Part shown: positions 9,072 through 17,208 of the stretch, one piece after another | How the letters are laid out: each line of letters opens with the position of its first letter | How positions within the stretch are numbered: position 1 is the stretch's first letter | DNA from: Gammaproteobacteria bacterium | Lineage (GTDB): Bacteria; Pseudomonadota; Gammaproteobacteria; Burkholderiales; Nitrosomonadaceae | DNA: 64,000 nt | Assembly: GCA_015709615.1 (NCBI GenBank) | Contig: CP054179.1 | Span: 744,001 to 808,000 of the forward strand | Direction: 5' to 3' | Made by a program: the position numbers and the translations under genes | The notes under the pieces: model-generated | What the model saw: the letters and a program-made list of their open reading frames with translations, nothing else | The model's database searches: none | What the model was told of the DNA's origin: nothing

Positions 9072-9899
9072 TTACAAATTAATTTCACCTTCAAATACCG
9101 TCACCGCAGGGCCGGTCATCCAAACCGGTTCATCGTTCCCTTGCCAGCTGATCGTCAATTCGCCGCCGCGCGTGCTGACTTTGACTTGATGATCCAATAA
9201 TCCCAGGCTGATGCCCGCAACCACCGCCGCACAGGCACCCGTGCCGCACGCCAGCGTCTCACCGGCGCCGCGCTCAAAAACGCGCAATTTGATATGAGCG
9301 CGATCGATCACCTGCAAATAACCGACGTTCACCCTTTTGGGAAAGCGCGGATGAGATTCGATCAACGCACCCTCCGTTTCGACAGGTGCATTGTCTACAT
9401 CCGGCACGACCCGCACGGCATGCGGATTACCCATCGATAAAGCACTGATGGTCACCGGCTGATCTGGTAATTCTAGCTGGTAAGTCAGCTCGCGTTTTTC
9501 AGCAACAAAAGGAATTTCGCCCGGTTCAAAAATGGGTTTTCCCATGTTGACCGTCACATTTCCATTGACTTCCAATTTTGGCGATATTACGCCGCTGAGC
9601 GTTTCGATGCGGATTTCATTTTTTTGCGTCAATCCGTGATCGTGCACATAGCGCACAAAACAACGTGCACCGTTGCCGCATTGTTCGACTTCCCCGCCAT
9701 CGGCATTGAAAATGCGGTAACGGAAATCGGCCTGACCCTCGGCTTTTTCAACCAGCAAAATCTGATCGCACCCGATACCGAAATGGCGGTCGGCCAGTTT
9801 ACGGAGCTGCTGACGATCCAGCGTTATGGCTTGATGGATACCGTCCAGCACGACAAAATCGTTACCCAAGCCCTGCATTTTGGTGAATTTCAGTTTCAT
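9072..9899 (-). CDS. dapF: Diaminopimelate epimerase
   Basis: A 275-residue epimerase converting LL- to meso-diaminopimelate for lysine and peptidoglycan synthesis. The two active-site cysteines are present: C74 in CGNGARC and C218 in LACGTGAC. The N-terminal KMQGLGNDFVVLD is typical. It heads the conserved dapF-DUF484-xerC run. A GNAT gene ends 3 bases before it on the same strand. Confidence 0.97.
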   Translation of the reverse strand: MKLKFTKMQGLGNDFVVLDGIHQAITLDRQQLRKLADRHFGIGCDQILLVEKAEGQADFRYRIFNADGGEVEQCGNGARCFVRYVHDHGLTQKNEIRIETLSGVISPKLEVNGNVTVNMGKPIFEPGEIPFVAEKRELTYQLELPDQPVTISALSMGNPHAVRVVPDVDNAPVETEGALIESHPRFPKRVNVGYLQVIDRAHIKLRVFERGAGETLACGTGACAAVVAGISLGLLDHQVKVSTRGGELTISWQGNDEPVWMTGPAVTVFEGEINL

Positions 9900-9902
9900 A
9901 GA

Positions 9903-10424
9903 TCAATCCGCCACCAAGCGGTTTAATTTTTCCAGCGTCATCAAATAATCGTCCATAACAAAACCATTGCCGATGTCGGCAATACTATCACCTGTAATGG
10001 CAAATCCATAATGCCGGTAAGCCGAAATCGCGCAGCGGTTATTTTTGTTGACGGTCAAAATCAGTGATTGCAGGTTATTCTCCCGCAGGATCCGAATCGC
10101 ATCCGCAACCAGCAGAGCGCCGTACCCTCTGCGCTGATGGTCCGGGTGAATATAGAGCTTATCTATTTTAAGCTCAGCCGGATTGGGTGTGCGCATGCAA
10201 CATGAGAAACCGATGATCGCGTCATTCAAAACCAGCTTGCGCCACCAAACATCCGGATTCAGCAACTGCTGTCCGATCAATTCCGGCCGGTAACGCTGCC
10301 GCAGCATATATTCGATCTGTGCTGCCGAAATAATGTCCATATAGTGACGCCGCCAGATCGTCTCGGCCAATGTTGCGACGATGTGCGCATCAGCAGGCGC
10401 CACAGGCAAAATGCTGGGGCGCAT
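9903..10424 (-). CDS. GNAT-family N-acetyltransferase
   Basis: A protein of about 173 residues with a full GNAT fold. Motif A is visible as KLYIHPDHQRRGYGALLVADAI (acetyl-CoA loop QRRGYG), and motif B as LTVNKNNRCAISAYRHYGF. The start at 10424 gives the usual family length; a longer reading to 10481 adds 19 non-homologous residues. Substrate unknown. It lies immediately upstream of dapF and is probably co-transcribed. The 294 bases between it and the PGPGW gene hold no convincing gene. Confidence 0.75.
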   Translation of the reverse strand: MRPSILPVAPADAHIVATLAETIWRRHYMDIISAAQIEYMLRQRYRPELIGQQLLNPDVWWRKLVLNDAIIGFSCCMRTPNPAELKIDKLYIHPDHQRRGYGALLVADAIRILRENNLQSLILTVNKNNRCAISAYRHYGFAITGDSIADIGNGFVMDDYLMTLEKLNRLVAD

Positions 10425-10718
10425 ATCAACCGGCGCCGCAGGGTGATAATGGCGGCATATACCGGCGCAAATTACTGGCACTATTTCTTTCGATCATTGA
10501 ATCCCTTTGTCCGATTCCAGCCATCACTTTATAAAGCGCACGAAGCACTCATTGTATTACGCGAATGCAAAACCGCCGCGTAATTTTGTGTAAAGTAAAA
10601 CGCGCCACGTTCTCCACAATGAAACGAGCACGCTGGATCAGGCGAAAATAAACAAGATCAGCCAAAACCATAAACCACCGGCGCTTTGGGATGAAGCGAT
10701 TCCTTGAATCAGATAACT

Positions 10719-11174
10719 TCAGCTTGCAATTGAGTTATTTTCATCCGGGTTTGGTGCGAGCTTCAGCGGAAGCCGGTCGAATTTACGGCGCATCGCATTG
10801 ATAACGTTAAGCAATGCAGGTTGCCCGACAATTCTGGCTTCCAGCCTGCGTTTATGAGGAAAATCCATGAAGGAAATGCCGATCAGCATGGTCAATAATC
10901 CCTGCCCCGGCAAAAAAAGCATTAAAAAACCGACAATCAGAAATACAGCACCGATTACGTTTTTGACAATATGACCGGCGATACGCAAAACGGGATGATG
11001 ATCTTTCATCCAGTGACGCGGAACGCGCACATCAAAATAATCATCCGGTAAGCGAATCAGGATCCACGGGATCGCGATCAATGAACCGATAAAGCTGATG
11101 ATCGAAATCACCGTCAATCGGACCAGTACATCGACCGGTATCCATTGCTGGATAGTTGTAACGAGATCTTCCAT
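10719..11174 (-). CDS. PGPGW-like inner-membrane protein
   Basis: A 151-residue protein with two main hydrophobic segments (about 20-42 and 68-100). The second is followed by FLPGQGLLTMLIGISFMDFPHKRR, which fits the PGPGW putative-transmembrane family. The C-terminus is basic and probably cytoplasmic. It follows the solitary amoC on the same strand after a hairpin. Function unknown. Confidence 0.6.
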   Translation of the reverse strand: MEDLVTTIQQWIPVDVLVRLTVISIISFIGSLIAIPWILIRLPDDYFDVRVPRHWMKDHHPVLRIAGHIVKNVIGAVFLIVGFLMLFLPGQGLLTMLIGISFMDFPHKRRLEARIVGQPALLNVINAMRRKFDRLPLKLAPNPDENNSIAS

Positions 11175-11267
11175 GGCGAATGAAACCGGATATATGGGAT
11201 AAAGTTATTCAAACTTGTGCGAATAACCGTTTGATGGTGAAAAATGAACTGGCAGGTTTTGTAGACA

Positions 11268-11298
11268 GCCTGCCGTTTGCTTAACACAGACGGCAGGC
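11268..11298 (-). terminator. Hairpin downstream of amoC
   Basis: A perfect 9-bp GC-rich inverted repeat (GCCTGCCGT at 11268-11276 and ACGGCAGGC at 11290-11298) lies 27 bases past the amoC stop. No clean T tract follows on the minus strand, so it may be a 3'-stabilising stem or leaky terminator rather than a strong intrinsic one. Confidence 0.5.
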
Positions 11299-11324
11299 CA
11301 TAGTGATACGCTACAAAGAAAGGA

Positions 11325-12134
11325 TCAAGGTACGATTCTGTTGTTCAGAATCTCTTTGCTTTGACCATTCCAGATCACGTCGGTCAGGTTCGAGTAACGG
11401 GTGATGATTTGTGCTGCAATACCGCCCGAGAATAAACCTGCCCAGCCCAGAATTACAAAGCCCCAGTGCAGTGGCGCGCTAAACAGTTCTTCCATGAACC
11501 AGAATGCGTGACCCCATTCGTTCAAACCAACGTTCGGCAGAATCATCAGCGGGCCGGCAATCGCCATAACCAGCGGAAACGATGTGCCGCGGCTGTACAG
11601 TGGCAAACGGGTCATCGCGTACAGGTAGGATGCTACGCCACACACGATGTACATCGGGAATGAGCCGTAGAACACCACCACGTGACTTGGCGTGAAACTG
11701 GTGTCACGAATGATCACTTGGTGCCAAGATGCGTCTTGCTCGGTGAAGAAGCTACCGCCCCAGTAAACACCAAACAAATAAACACCCAGCCACATCATCC
11801 AGTAGAAGTAACGTTTCACTTCCAGTTTCGGATCGAGATTGTCCAGTTGTTCCTTGGTGTCACGGGTTTTCAAAATCCAGCCCCAGGTTACCAACGCAAA
11901 CAGCGGCATCAGGGTCATGTGAACGCGCCACAGTCCCATCCATACCTTGTCAAATTCCGGTTCCATCGAGTCCATGCCATGTGAATAAGCAAAGGTTCTT
12001 TGGTACCAGATCCAAAATATCGCAACCAGCAGCATGGTCAACATGCCCAGTTTGTAGTATTTCGAGTCATACCACAGCGACATATCATAGTCAGCACTTG
12101 ATGCACTACTCGTAGTGCCATAAGTTGTTGCCAT
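11325..12134 (-). CDS. amoC: Ammonia monooxygenase subunit C (solitary copy)
   Basis: A 269-residue membrane subunit of the copper enzyme that oxidises ammonia to hydroxylamine. It matches betaproteobacterial AmoC along its length. The conserved metal-site residues of the AmoC/PmoC family are present as D134, H138 and H151 in EQDASWHQ...TPSHVV. There are about six membrane helices. An AGGAGG ribosome site lies 8 bases upstream. No amoA or amoB is nearby: the downstream gene is an unrelated membrane protein. It is therefore a stand-alone amoC, like the singleton amoC3 of Nitrosomonas europaea, which is linked to stress and recovery from starvation. Confidence 0.96.
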   Translation of the reverse strand: MATTYGTTSSASSADYDMSLWYDSKYYKLGMLTMLLVAIFWIWYQRTFAYSHGMDSMEPEFDKVWMGLWRVHMTLMPLFALVTWGWILKTRDTKEQLDNLDPKLEVKRYFYWMMWLGVYLFGVYWGGSFFTEQDASWHQVIIRDTSFTPSHVVVFYGSFPMYIVCGVASYLYAMTRLPLYSRGTSFPLVMAIAGPLMILPNVGLNEWGHAFWFMEELFSAPLHWGFVILGWAGLFSGGIAAQIITRYSNLTDVIWNGQSKEILNNRIVP

Positions 12135-12180
12135 TTTATTTTCCTCCTATTAAATAATAATGAGTTAGTTAATAGAATTT

Positions 12181-12218
12181 GGTGTTTAACATGAAAAATC
12201 ATCTTTCCATTAAACACC
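12181..12218 (-). promoter_or_regulatory. Hairpin in the amoC leader
   Basis: A 9-bp inverted repeat (GGTGTTTAA at 12181-12189 and TTAAACACC at 12210-12218) encloses 20 bases in the untranslated leader of amoC. It lies between the putative promoter and the ribosome site, so it would be transcribed. It may affect mRNA stability or translation; that role is inferred from position only. Confidence 0.5.
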
Positions 12219-12222
12219 TCCA

Positions 12223-12252
12223 TTAGACAGGTTCCTCTTCAATCAAAGTTCC
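12223..12252 (-). promoter_or_regulatory. Sigma-E-like promoter of amoC
   Basis: Reading the minus strand: GGAACTT (12252-12246), then GTCTAA (12228-12223). Both boxes match the sigma-E consensus. The gap between GAACTT and TCTAA is 18 bases, about two longer than usual, which lowers confidence. It lies about 90 bases upstream of the amoC start. Confidence 0.45.
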
Positions 12253-12392
12253 CATCCGATCATGAAGCTCAAAACTTGCATTGCGTAACTTAATTTTTCT
12301 TATATACGTTCAATGCAATTCCTATTTTAAGAACTAACAATCTTACTTTCAAGTAGTTAATTCATCGATACTGCCATCTCGAATCATTGATT

Positions 12393-12454
12393 CTGTCACA
12401 CGGATGTAAGAAAAATGTAACTGTCACAAAACTGTAACATTGTTTCTATATAAC
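12393..12454 (+). promoter_or_regulatory. Multi-unit PHO box and -10 of the phosphate porin gene
   Basis: Five 7-base PhoB-type half-sites are visible: CTGTCAC (12393), ATGTAAG (12404), ATGTAAC (12415), CTGTCAC (12421) and CTGTAAC (12432). Units 1-3 and units 4-5 are each spaced 11 bases apart, as in PHO boxes. The last pair, CTGTCAC-AAAA-CTGTAAC, is nearly consensus, and TATAAC (12449-12454) begins 10 bases after it, the normal position of the -10 box in a PhoB-activated promoter. The target is the porin gene starting at 12503. The rest of the 368-base gap holds the divergent amoC control region. Confidence 0.75.
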
Positions 12455-12502
12455 GGTTGCCACCTTATATGACTCACTTTTTCAACCCTGGATCAACGAC
12501 AG

Positions 12503-14224
12503 ATGAAAAAATTATTCAGACTCACCCTGGCAACCACAGCGTTAATCAATTTAGGCCTCTTATCCAATGCCTATGCGCTCGATTTATATGTCGATACAAA
12601 AACCAAGCAAATTTTTGCCGAACCCGGTCCTGGACGGGTTCATATGGGAACTTACGAGAAATCAGAGAAAACATCGGCGAAAACAGAAGCTTCCAAAAAA
12701 GTATTGGCTGCTCCTGCACCAACGCCGGCCCAAGAGGACCGGACAGCGGAAGCGGAACATAAACCAACAGGCGATCGTCTGGTAAGACTGCGGGAAAAAG
12801 CTGATAAAGAACAGCTCAAGAATCAAGTTTCAGTACTTGAAGAACGTGTCAAGGAAGTGGAAAAAATACATGGTACATTTGATGATCGTGGATTGCATTG
12901 GTCAACTAAAGACGGTAATTTTTCAATGTCGATAAATGGTCGTATACAACCTGCCGCGGAATACAATTTTATCAATGATGCAGCCCCTGCCACTGGCACA
13001 AATCTACCTAATGAGCTAAATAGTGGCGCAAATATCCGCCGCGCACGTCTTGGTGTCGAAGGTACATTTTTCAAAATCTGGGATTACAAATTCGAATACG
13101 ACTTCAGCCGCGGCAACGGCACGGTTGGTTCCGGAATTACCGATGCTTTCGTACGGTTGAATCATACCAATGCATTGTCCTACAAAATCGGTTCTTTCAA
13201 GGAGCCGTTCAGCTTGGAAGAAGCCGCCAGTAACCGCTTTCTGACGTTTATCGAGCGCCATATGTCGGTCAACTCCTTTGTCGATAATCCAAACACCTAT
13301 AAAACCGGTATCGGTGTCAATTATGCCGTGCCGCGCTTCCAGACCGGATTGGCATTTCAAACGGAACCTATCGGCGCTTGGTCGGCTGCTGCCACTTCCG
13401 TTAACGCCAACGGCAATCAGAGTCGTAATAACGGCTCCGGCGATACCGGCTGGCAAGGCATTGGGCGTATATCCGGCAGACCGTGGATGGAAGATGAAAC
13501 CAAGTTCCTGCATGTCGGTATCTCCGCCGGACACACAACGGTCAATACCCAGTATCGGGCTGATGGCACGATGGTTGGTGAAGGAAGCAATGGCGGCGGC
13601 GGCGGAATGTCATTCGTTGCATTTCCCGGCACCAACGTAGATCGCTCGAACGTACTAAACACCGGCAATTTAAGTAACGGCACGCTTACGGACCCGAATC
13701 GCCGTCAAGTCACCAGTTATGATCGATATGGCGCGGAAGGCTGGTTCGTCTATGGCCCTTTCTCCGCACAAGCCGAGTTTTTGCGTACCAACATCAATGG
13801 TGTCGGTTATAACGGCGAGCATCTGACCGGTTACTATGGCTTTATCAGTTATTTCCTGACCGGCGAATCCAAGGCCTATCACGTCCGGAACGGCGCAGCA
13901 AACCGCATCAAACCTAAAAAACCGTATCAATGGAACGGATCAGGCTGGGGTGCTTGGGAAGTTGCATTCGGTTATGATTACATCGATATGAATTCCGGTG
14001 TTATCAAGGGCGGTCAGGCTGATATGGTCAGAATGGGTCTGAACTGGTATCCCCACTCGAATGTTAAATTCCAAACGAACATCGTTCATATGCTCAATAT
14101 CGATACAGCACAAACACCAACCACTAATACCAATGGTTACTCGGGCAGCGCTGGCGCACGTACGCATGGATGGGATAATGGCAGTATCAGCGCATTCCTG
14201 ACTCAACTCACCGTTGATTTCTAA
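12503..14224 (+). CDS. Phosphate-selective porin, OprO/OprP family
   Basis: A 573-residue outer-membrane protein. A signal peptide (about 1-25, ending SNAYA) is followed by a linker, a short coiled coil (LRE...VSVLEERVKEVEKIHG, about 92-125) and a beta-barrel domain beginning WSTKDGNFSMSINGRIQ. It ends with aromatic Phe (TVDF), as outer-membrane barrels do. The domain pattern, including the RRARLGVEG and KIGSFKEPFSLEE segments, is that of OprO/OprP porins for phosphate or polyphosphate. The PHO box immediately upstream and the PstS gene downstream support phosphate starvation control. Confidence 0.85.
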   Translation: MKKLFRLTLATTALINLGLLSNAYALDLYVDTKTKQIFAEPGPGRVHMGTYEKSEKTSAKTEASKKVLAAPAPTPAQEDRTAEAEHKPTGDRLVRLREKADKEQLKNQVSVLEERVKEVEKIHGTFDDRGLHWSTKDGNFSMSINGRIQPAAEYNFINDAAPATGTNLPNELNSGANIRRARLGVEGTFFKIWDYKFEYDFSRGNGTVGSGITDAFVRLNHTNALSYKIGSFKEPFSLEEAASNRFLTFIERHMSVNSFVDNPNTYKTGIGVNYAVPRFQTGLAFQTEPIGAWSAAATSVNANGNQSRNNGSGDTGWQGIGRISGRPWMEDETKFLHVGISAGHTTVNTQYRADGTMVGEGSNGGGGGMSFVAFPGTNVDRSNVLNTGNLSNGTLTDPNRRQVTSYDRYGAEGWFVYGPFSAQAEFLRTNINGVGYNGEHLTGYYGFISYFLTGESKAYHVRNGAANRIKPKKPYQWNGSGWGAWEVAFGYDYIDMNSGVIKGGQADMVRMGLNWYPHSNVKFQTNIVHMLNIDTAQTPTTNTNGYSGSAGARTHGWDNGSISAFLTQLTVDF

Positions 14225-14260
14225 TGTGACGAAAAAATCCGCAAATAGCGGTGTGCGTTA

Positions 14261-14295
14261 GCCGGGAATTCCGCATGATTTCAGGAATTCCCGGC
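14261..14295 (+). terminator. Terminator-like hairpin after the porin gene
   Basis: A perfect 12-bp stem (GCCGGGAATTCC at 14261-14272, GGAATTCCCGGC at 14284-14295) with an 11-base loop. Only a broken T-rich stretch follows, so read-through into pstS is possible. Confidence 0.55.
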
Positions 14296-14421
14296 GATCG
14301 AATCTTTCCTTGACGCGGCACTGTCATGCATAAAAAACATATCGTATGATTCGATACACAGCAGATCGATTGTTTCCACAACACATGCCGCAGCCGTCTC
14401 AAACCATTTTTGGAGGTTGAA

Positions 14422-15441
14422 ATGTCGCAATCACAGAGCTTTAAATTACTCGGTGCAACAATAATATTGAGCGCATCGGTTTTCACCAGCGCTATCGCAA
14501 ATGCGCAAGCGGTCATTAAAATTGACGGTTCCAGCACGGTGTACCCGATCACACACAGTGCAGCCAGCCAGTTTCAAGCAGCGAGAAAGAACGCGGTTAA
14601 TATCACGGTCGATGTTTCCGGCAGTGGGGGCGGATTCAAGAAGTTTTGCCGCGGCGAAATCGATATCGTCAATGCTTCCCGTCCGATCTTTAAAAGTGAA
14701 ATGAAGGATTGCAAAAAAGCCCATGTGCAATTTGTCGAGATACCGGTCGCATTCGATGCCTTGACGGTGGCGGTCAATCCAGAAAACACCTGGAGCACGA
14801 AGATGACGGTAACGCAATTGAAGAAAATCTGGGAACCGGCAGCGCAAGGCAGAATCACCCGCTGGAATCAAATCAATCCGGCATGGCCTGATGAAGCCAT
14901 CCAACTCTTGGGTAGTCACGCCGATTCGGGCACTTACGATTACTTTACCGAAGCCATCGTCGGCAAATCCAAATCCAGCCGGCAAGACTTTACACAACTG
15001 GAAAACAACGCCACATTGATCGACAGCGTGGCAGGCAGCAAAAACAGCCTAGCGTTCCTCGGCTTCGGTTACTACAACGAAAATCAAAGCAGAATTACTG
15101 CTGTTGCCATCGATAATGGCAATGGCGCAGTGTTTCCTTCCGTCGAAACGGTGGAAAACGGCAGCTATCAGCCGCTATCGCGTCCGATATTCATCTATGT
15201 CAATGCCAAAGCGGCTGAAAGACCGGAAATCAATGGATTCGTGGAATTCTATATGAAGAACGCGATTCTTCTGGTTAAAGAAGCCAAATTCTTCCCGCTG
15301 CCGCCGAGAGCCTATTCCATCATGCTCGATCATTTCAATAAAAAACGCGTGGGTTCGGTTTTCAGCGGCAAGCCTGCCGTGGGTCTTACGATCGATGAAT
15401 TGCTGCGCAGCGAGGGGCGCACGGAATTCGAACATTTTTAA
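14422..15441 (+). CDS. pstS: Phosphate-binding periplasmic protein, PstS family
   Basis: A 339-residue exported binding protein. The signal peptide ends near ANAQA (residue 29). The mature part begins with the phosphate-binding signature IKIDGSSTVYPITHSAA and has the SGSGGGFKKFCRGEIDI segment; the Ser and Thr residues of such loops contact phosphate. The start at 14422 is set by GGAGG 5 bases upstream; an upstream TTG would bypass this site. No pstCAB or phoU lies here, so this is a satellite gene with the PHO-controlled porin. It may deliver to a transporter encoded elsewhere or act as a scavenger. Confidence 0.85.
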   Translation: MSQSQSFKLLGATIILSASVFTSAIANAQAVIKIDGSSTVYPITHSAASQFQAARKNAVNITVDVSGSGGGFKKFCRGEIDIVNASRPIFKSEMKDCKKAHVQFVEIPVAFDALTVAVNPENTWSTKMTVTQLKKIWEPAAQGRITRWNQINPAWPDEAIQLLGSHADSGTYDYFTEAIVGKSKSSRQDFTQLENNATLIDSVAGSKNSLAFLGFGYYNENQSRITAVAIDNGNGAVFPSVETVENGSYQPLSRPIFIYVNAKAAERPEINGFVEFYMKNAILLVKEAKFFPLPPRAYSIMLDHFNKKRVGSVFSGKPAVGLTIDELLRSEGRTEFEHF

Positions 15442-15464
15442 GGAAGCAATTCCGATTCTATTGA

Positions 15465-15499
15465 AGTTCCAAGCGTCTCTCACGAAGACGTTTGGAACT
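15465..15499 (+). terminator. Terminator after pstS
   Basis: A 14-bp stem with one G-U pair (15465-15478 and 15486-15499) and a 7-base loop, 24 bases past the pstS stop, followed by a pyrimidine-rich run (CCGCTTCTTTCAGTTTT). The remaining 200 bases to the next gene show nothing recognisable. Confidence 0.65.
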
Positions 15500-15696
15500 A
15501 CCGCTTCTTTCAGTTTTAATCCGTGGTCAGGGCAGCGTTCCGTTACCAGTACCGGCACAATGCGCACTTCTCTACCGCAAAATCTTATACATTGCTGAGC
15601 GATAAATTTTCAAAAAGCCACCACATTCATTTATGATATGAAACATCCTATGTAACCCCTCCGCCATCGATCCCACAGAATCAGCCATACCCGATC

Positions 15697-17208
15697 ATGC
15701 CTTTCAATCCAATCATTCTGTGGACCGATGCGCTTATTTATTTACTCGTTGCGATTGTACTTCTCATCATCGGCTATATACGCCGCCGCGAACATCTGCT
15801 TGCGCAATGGCAGCGCGTAGGTCACAGTGCCAGCGGCATGGCGGCGCTCACCGTGCTGCTGTTCTTTCTGGTTGTCGGGCTATTGGATACGGTGCATTTC
15901 CGCCCGGCGCTGGATCACAAGAACAATCAGGGTGAAACGGTTTACAGCGTTGAAGTGCTGAGCATGTTCGATCTGCTGGCAACACCGTTGCGCACGCAAG
16001 TTGAGAAAACGTACTCCGCGCCGCTGGCCGCGCATTTGTATGCCAAGGAAACCATCGAGCAACCGGACGGTAGTCAAATACGCACCTTTGCCCGGCTAGC
16101 ATTTGGCGGCGCGCACTTGCAGGATCCGGAAAATGACCGCATGACGGACATCGCAGAACGTGCAATCAAGGGCTTGCTTTACGGTTTTTCCATCTGGTGC
16201 GCATTGTCCCTTGGTTTAATCTTGCTGTTATCCCGCCGCAAGCAACAGAATTTTATGCAGTGCCTGACGGCCGTTTGGCGCCGCAACACCGAAATACCGT
16301 GGCATGCCATCCTGATCACACTGCTCATTCTGCTGCTGATCATCGGCGGCATCACTGCCCTGGCGGGACACTATCATGTGCTTGGCACCGACAAAGTAGG
16401 CCAGGATATTCTGTATCAATCGTTGAAAAGCATCCGCGTTGCGCTGGTCATCGGCACCCTGACCACGCTGATCATGCTGCCGTTCGCCTTGCTGCTGGGC
16501 ATCACGGCCGGCTACTTCCGCAGCTGGGTCGACGATGTCATTCAGTATATCTACACCACGTTGAATTCCATTCCAAGCGTCCTGTTGATCGCCGCTGCGG
16601 TACTGATGATGCAGGTTTACATCGAAACCCATCCGGATATGTTCGATACTGTGGCGTCGCGCGCGGATTTGCGTTTGCTGTTTCTCTGCATAATTCTCGG
16701 TATTACCAGCTGGACCAGCTTATGCCGGTTGCTGCGCGGGGAAGCAATGAAATTGCGTGAACTGGAATATATCCAGGCGGCGCATGCATTCGGCGTTTCG
16801 CACTGGCGCATCATCAGCCGCCATATTCTGCCGAACGTGATGCATATTGTGCTGATCGCCACAGTGATGGACTTCAGCGGCTTGGTTCTGGCCGAAGCAG
16901 TGTTGTCGTACGTCGGCGTCGGTGTCGATCCTTCCATGATCAGCTTCGGTACCATGATCAACGCGGCGCGGCTGGAAATGGCGCGCGAACCGATGGTTTG
17001 GTGGGCTTTGCTGGCAGCGTTCGTTTTTATGTTCACGCTGGTGTTGAGCGCCAACTTGTTTGCCGATGCGGTGCAGAATGCCCTCGATCCGCGCACCCGG
17101 ACATTGCGCCAGCAAACCGTTTTTCCGCGTTTTGGCAAAAAAACGCACGCTGCGCAAGACAATACGTCTGAAACAACTGCACCGGCAAAATCCTCTCCCC
17201 GCACATGA
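15697..17208 (+). CDS. Peptide-type ABC transporter permease, OppC/DppC-like, long N-terminus
   Basis: A 503-residue inner-membrane permease. Residues about 225-480 are a standard OppC/DppC module: GTDKVGQDILYQSLKSIRVAL entrance, then the EAA loop in the RELEYIQAAHAFGVSHWRIISRHILPN segment that docks on the ATPase. The first 220 residues are unusual for OppC: two membrane segments around a loop of about 100 residues. It overlaps the fused ATPase gene by 4 bases (ATGA), so the two are translationally coupled. No OppA or OppB partner is in the window, although both are normally needed. Confidence 0.85.
   Translation: MPFNPIILWTDALIYLLVAIVLLIIGYIRRREHLLAQWQRVGHSASGMAALTVLLFFLVVGLLDTVHFRPALDHKNNQGETVYSVEVLSMFDLLATPLRTQVEKTYSAPLAAHLYAKETIEQPDGSQIRTFARLAFGGAHLQDPENDRMTDIAERAIKGLLYGFSIWCALSLGLILLLSRRKQQNFMQCLTAVWRRNTEIPWHAILITLLILLLIIGGITALAGHYHVLGTDKVGQDILYQSLKSIRVALVIGTLTTLIMLPFALLLGITAGYFRSWVDDVIQYIYTTLNSIPSVLLIAAAVLMMQVYIETHPDMFDTVASRADLRLLFLCIILGITSWTSLCRLLRGEAMKLRELEYIQAAHAFGVSHWRIISRHILPNVMHIVLIATVMDFSGLVLAEAVLSYVGVGVDPSMISFGTMINAARLEMAREPMVWWALLAAFVFMFTLVLSANLFADAVQNALDPRTRTLRQQTVFPRFGKKTHAAQDNTSETTAPAKSSPRT

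Noticed and set aside
10482..10718. Short minus-strand frame between the GNAT and PGPGW genes
   Set aside because: About 38 codons from an ATG with no ribosome site; an alternative frame with a hydrophobic tail has no start codon.
11268..11298. Strong intrinsic terminator after amoC
   Set aside because: The stem is good but no T tract follows on the transcribed strand, so it was kept only as a hairpin of uncertain role.
14321..14327. A second PHO box before pstS (single CTGTCAT)
   Set aside because: Only one half-site matches; no second unit lies 11 bases away, so it is not distinguishable from chance.
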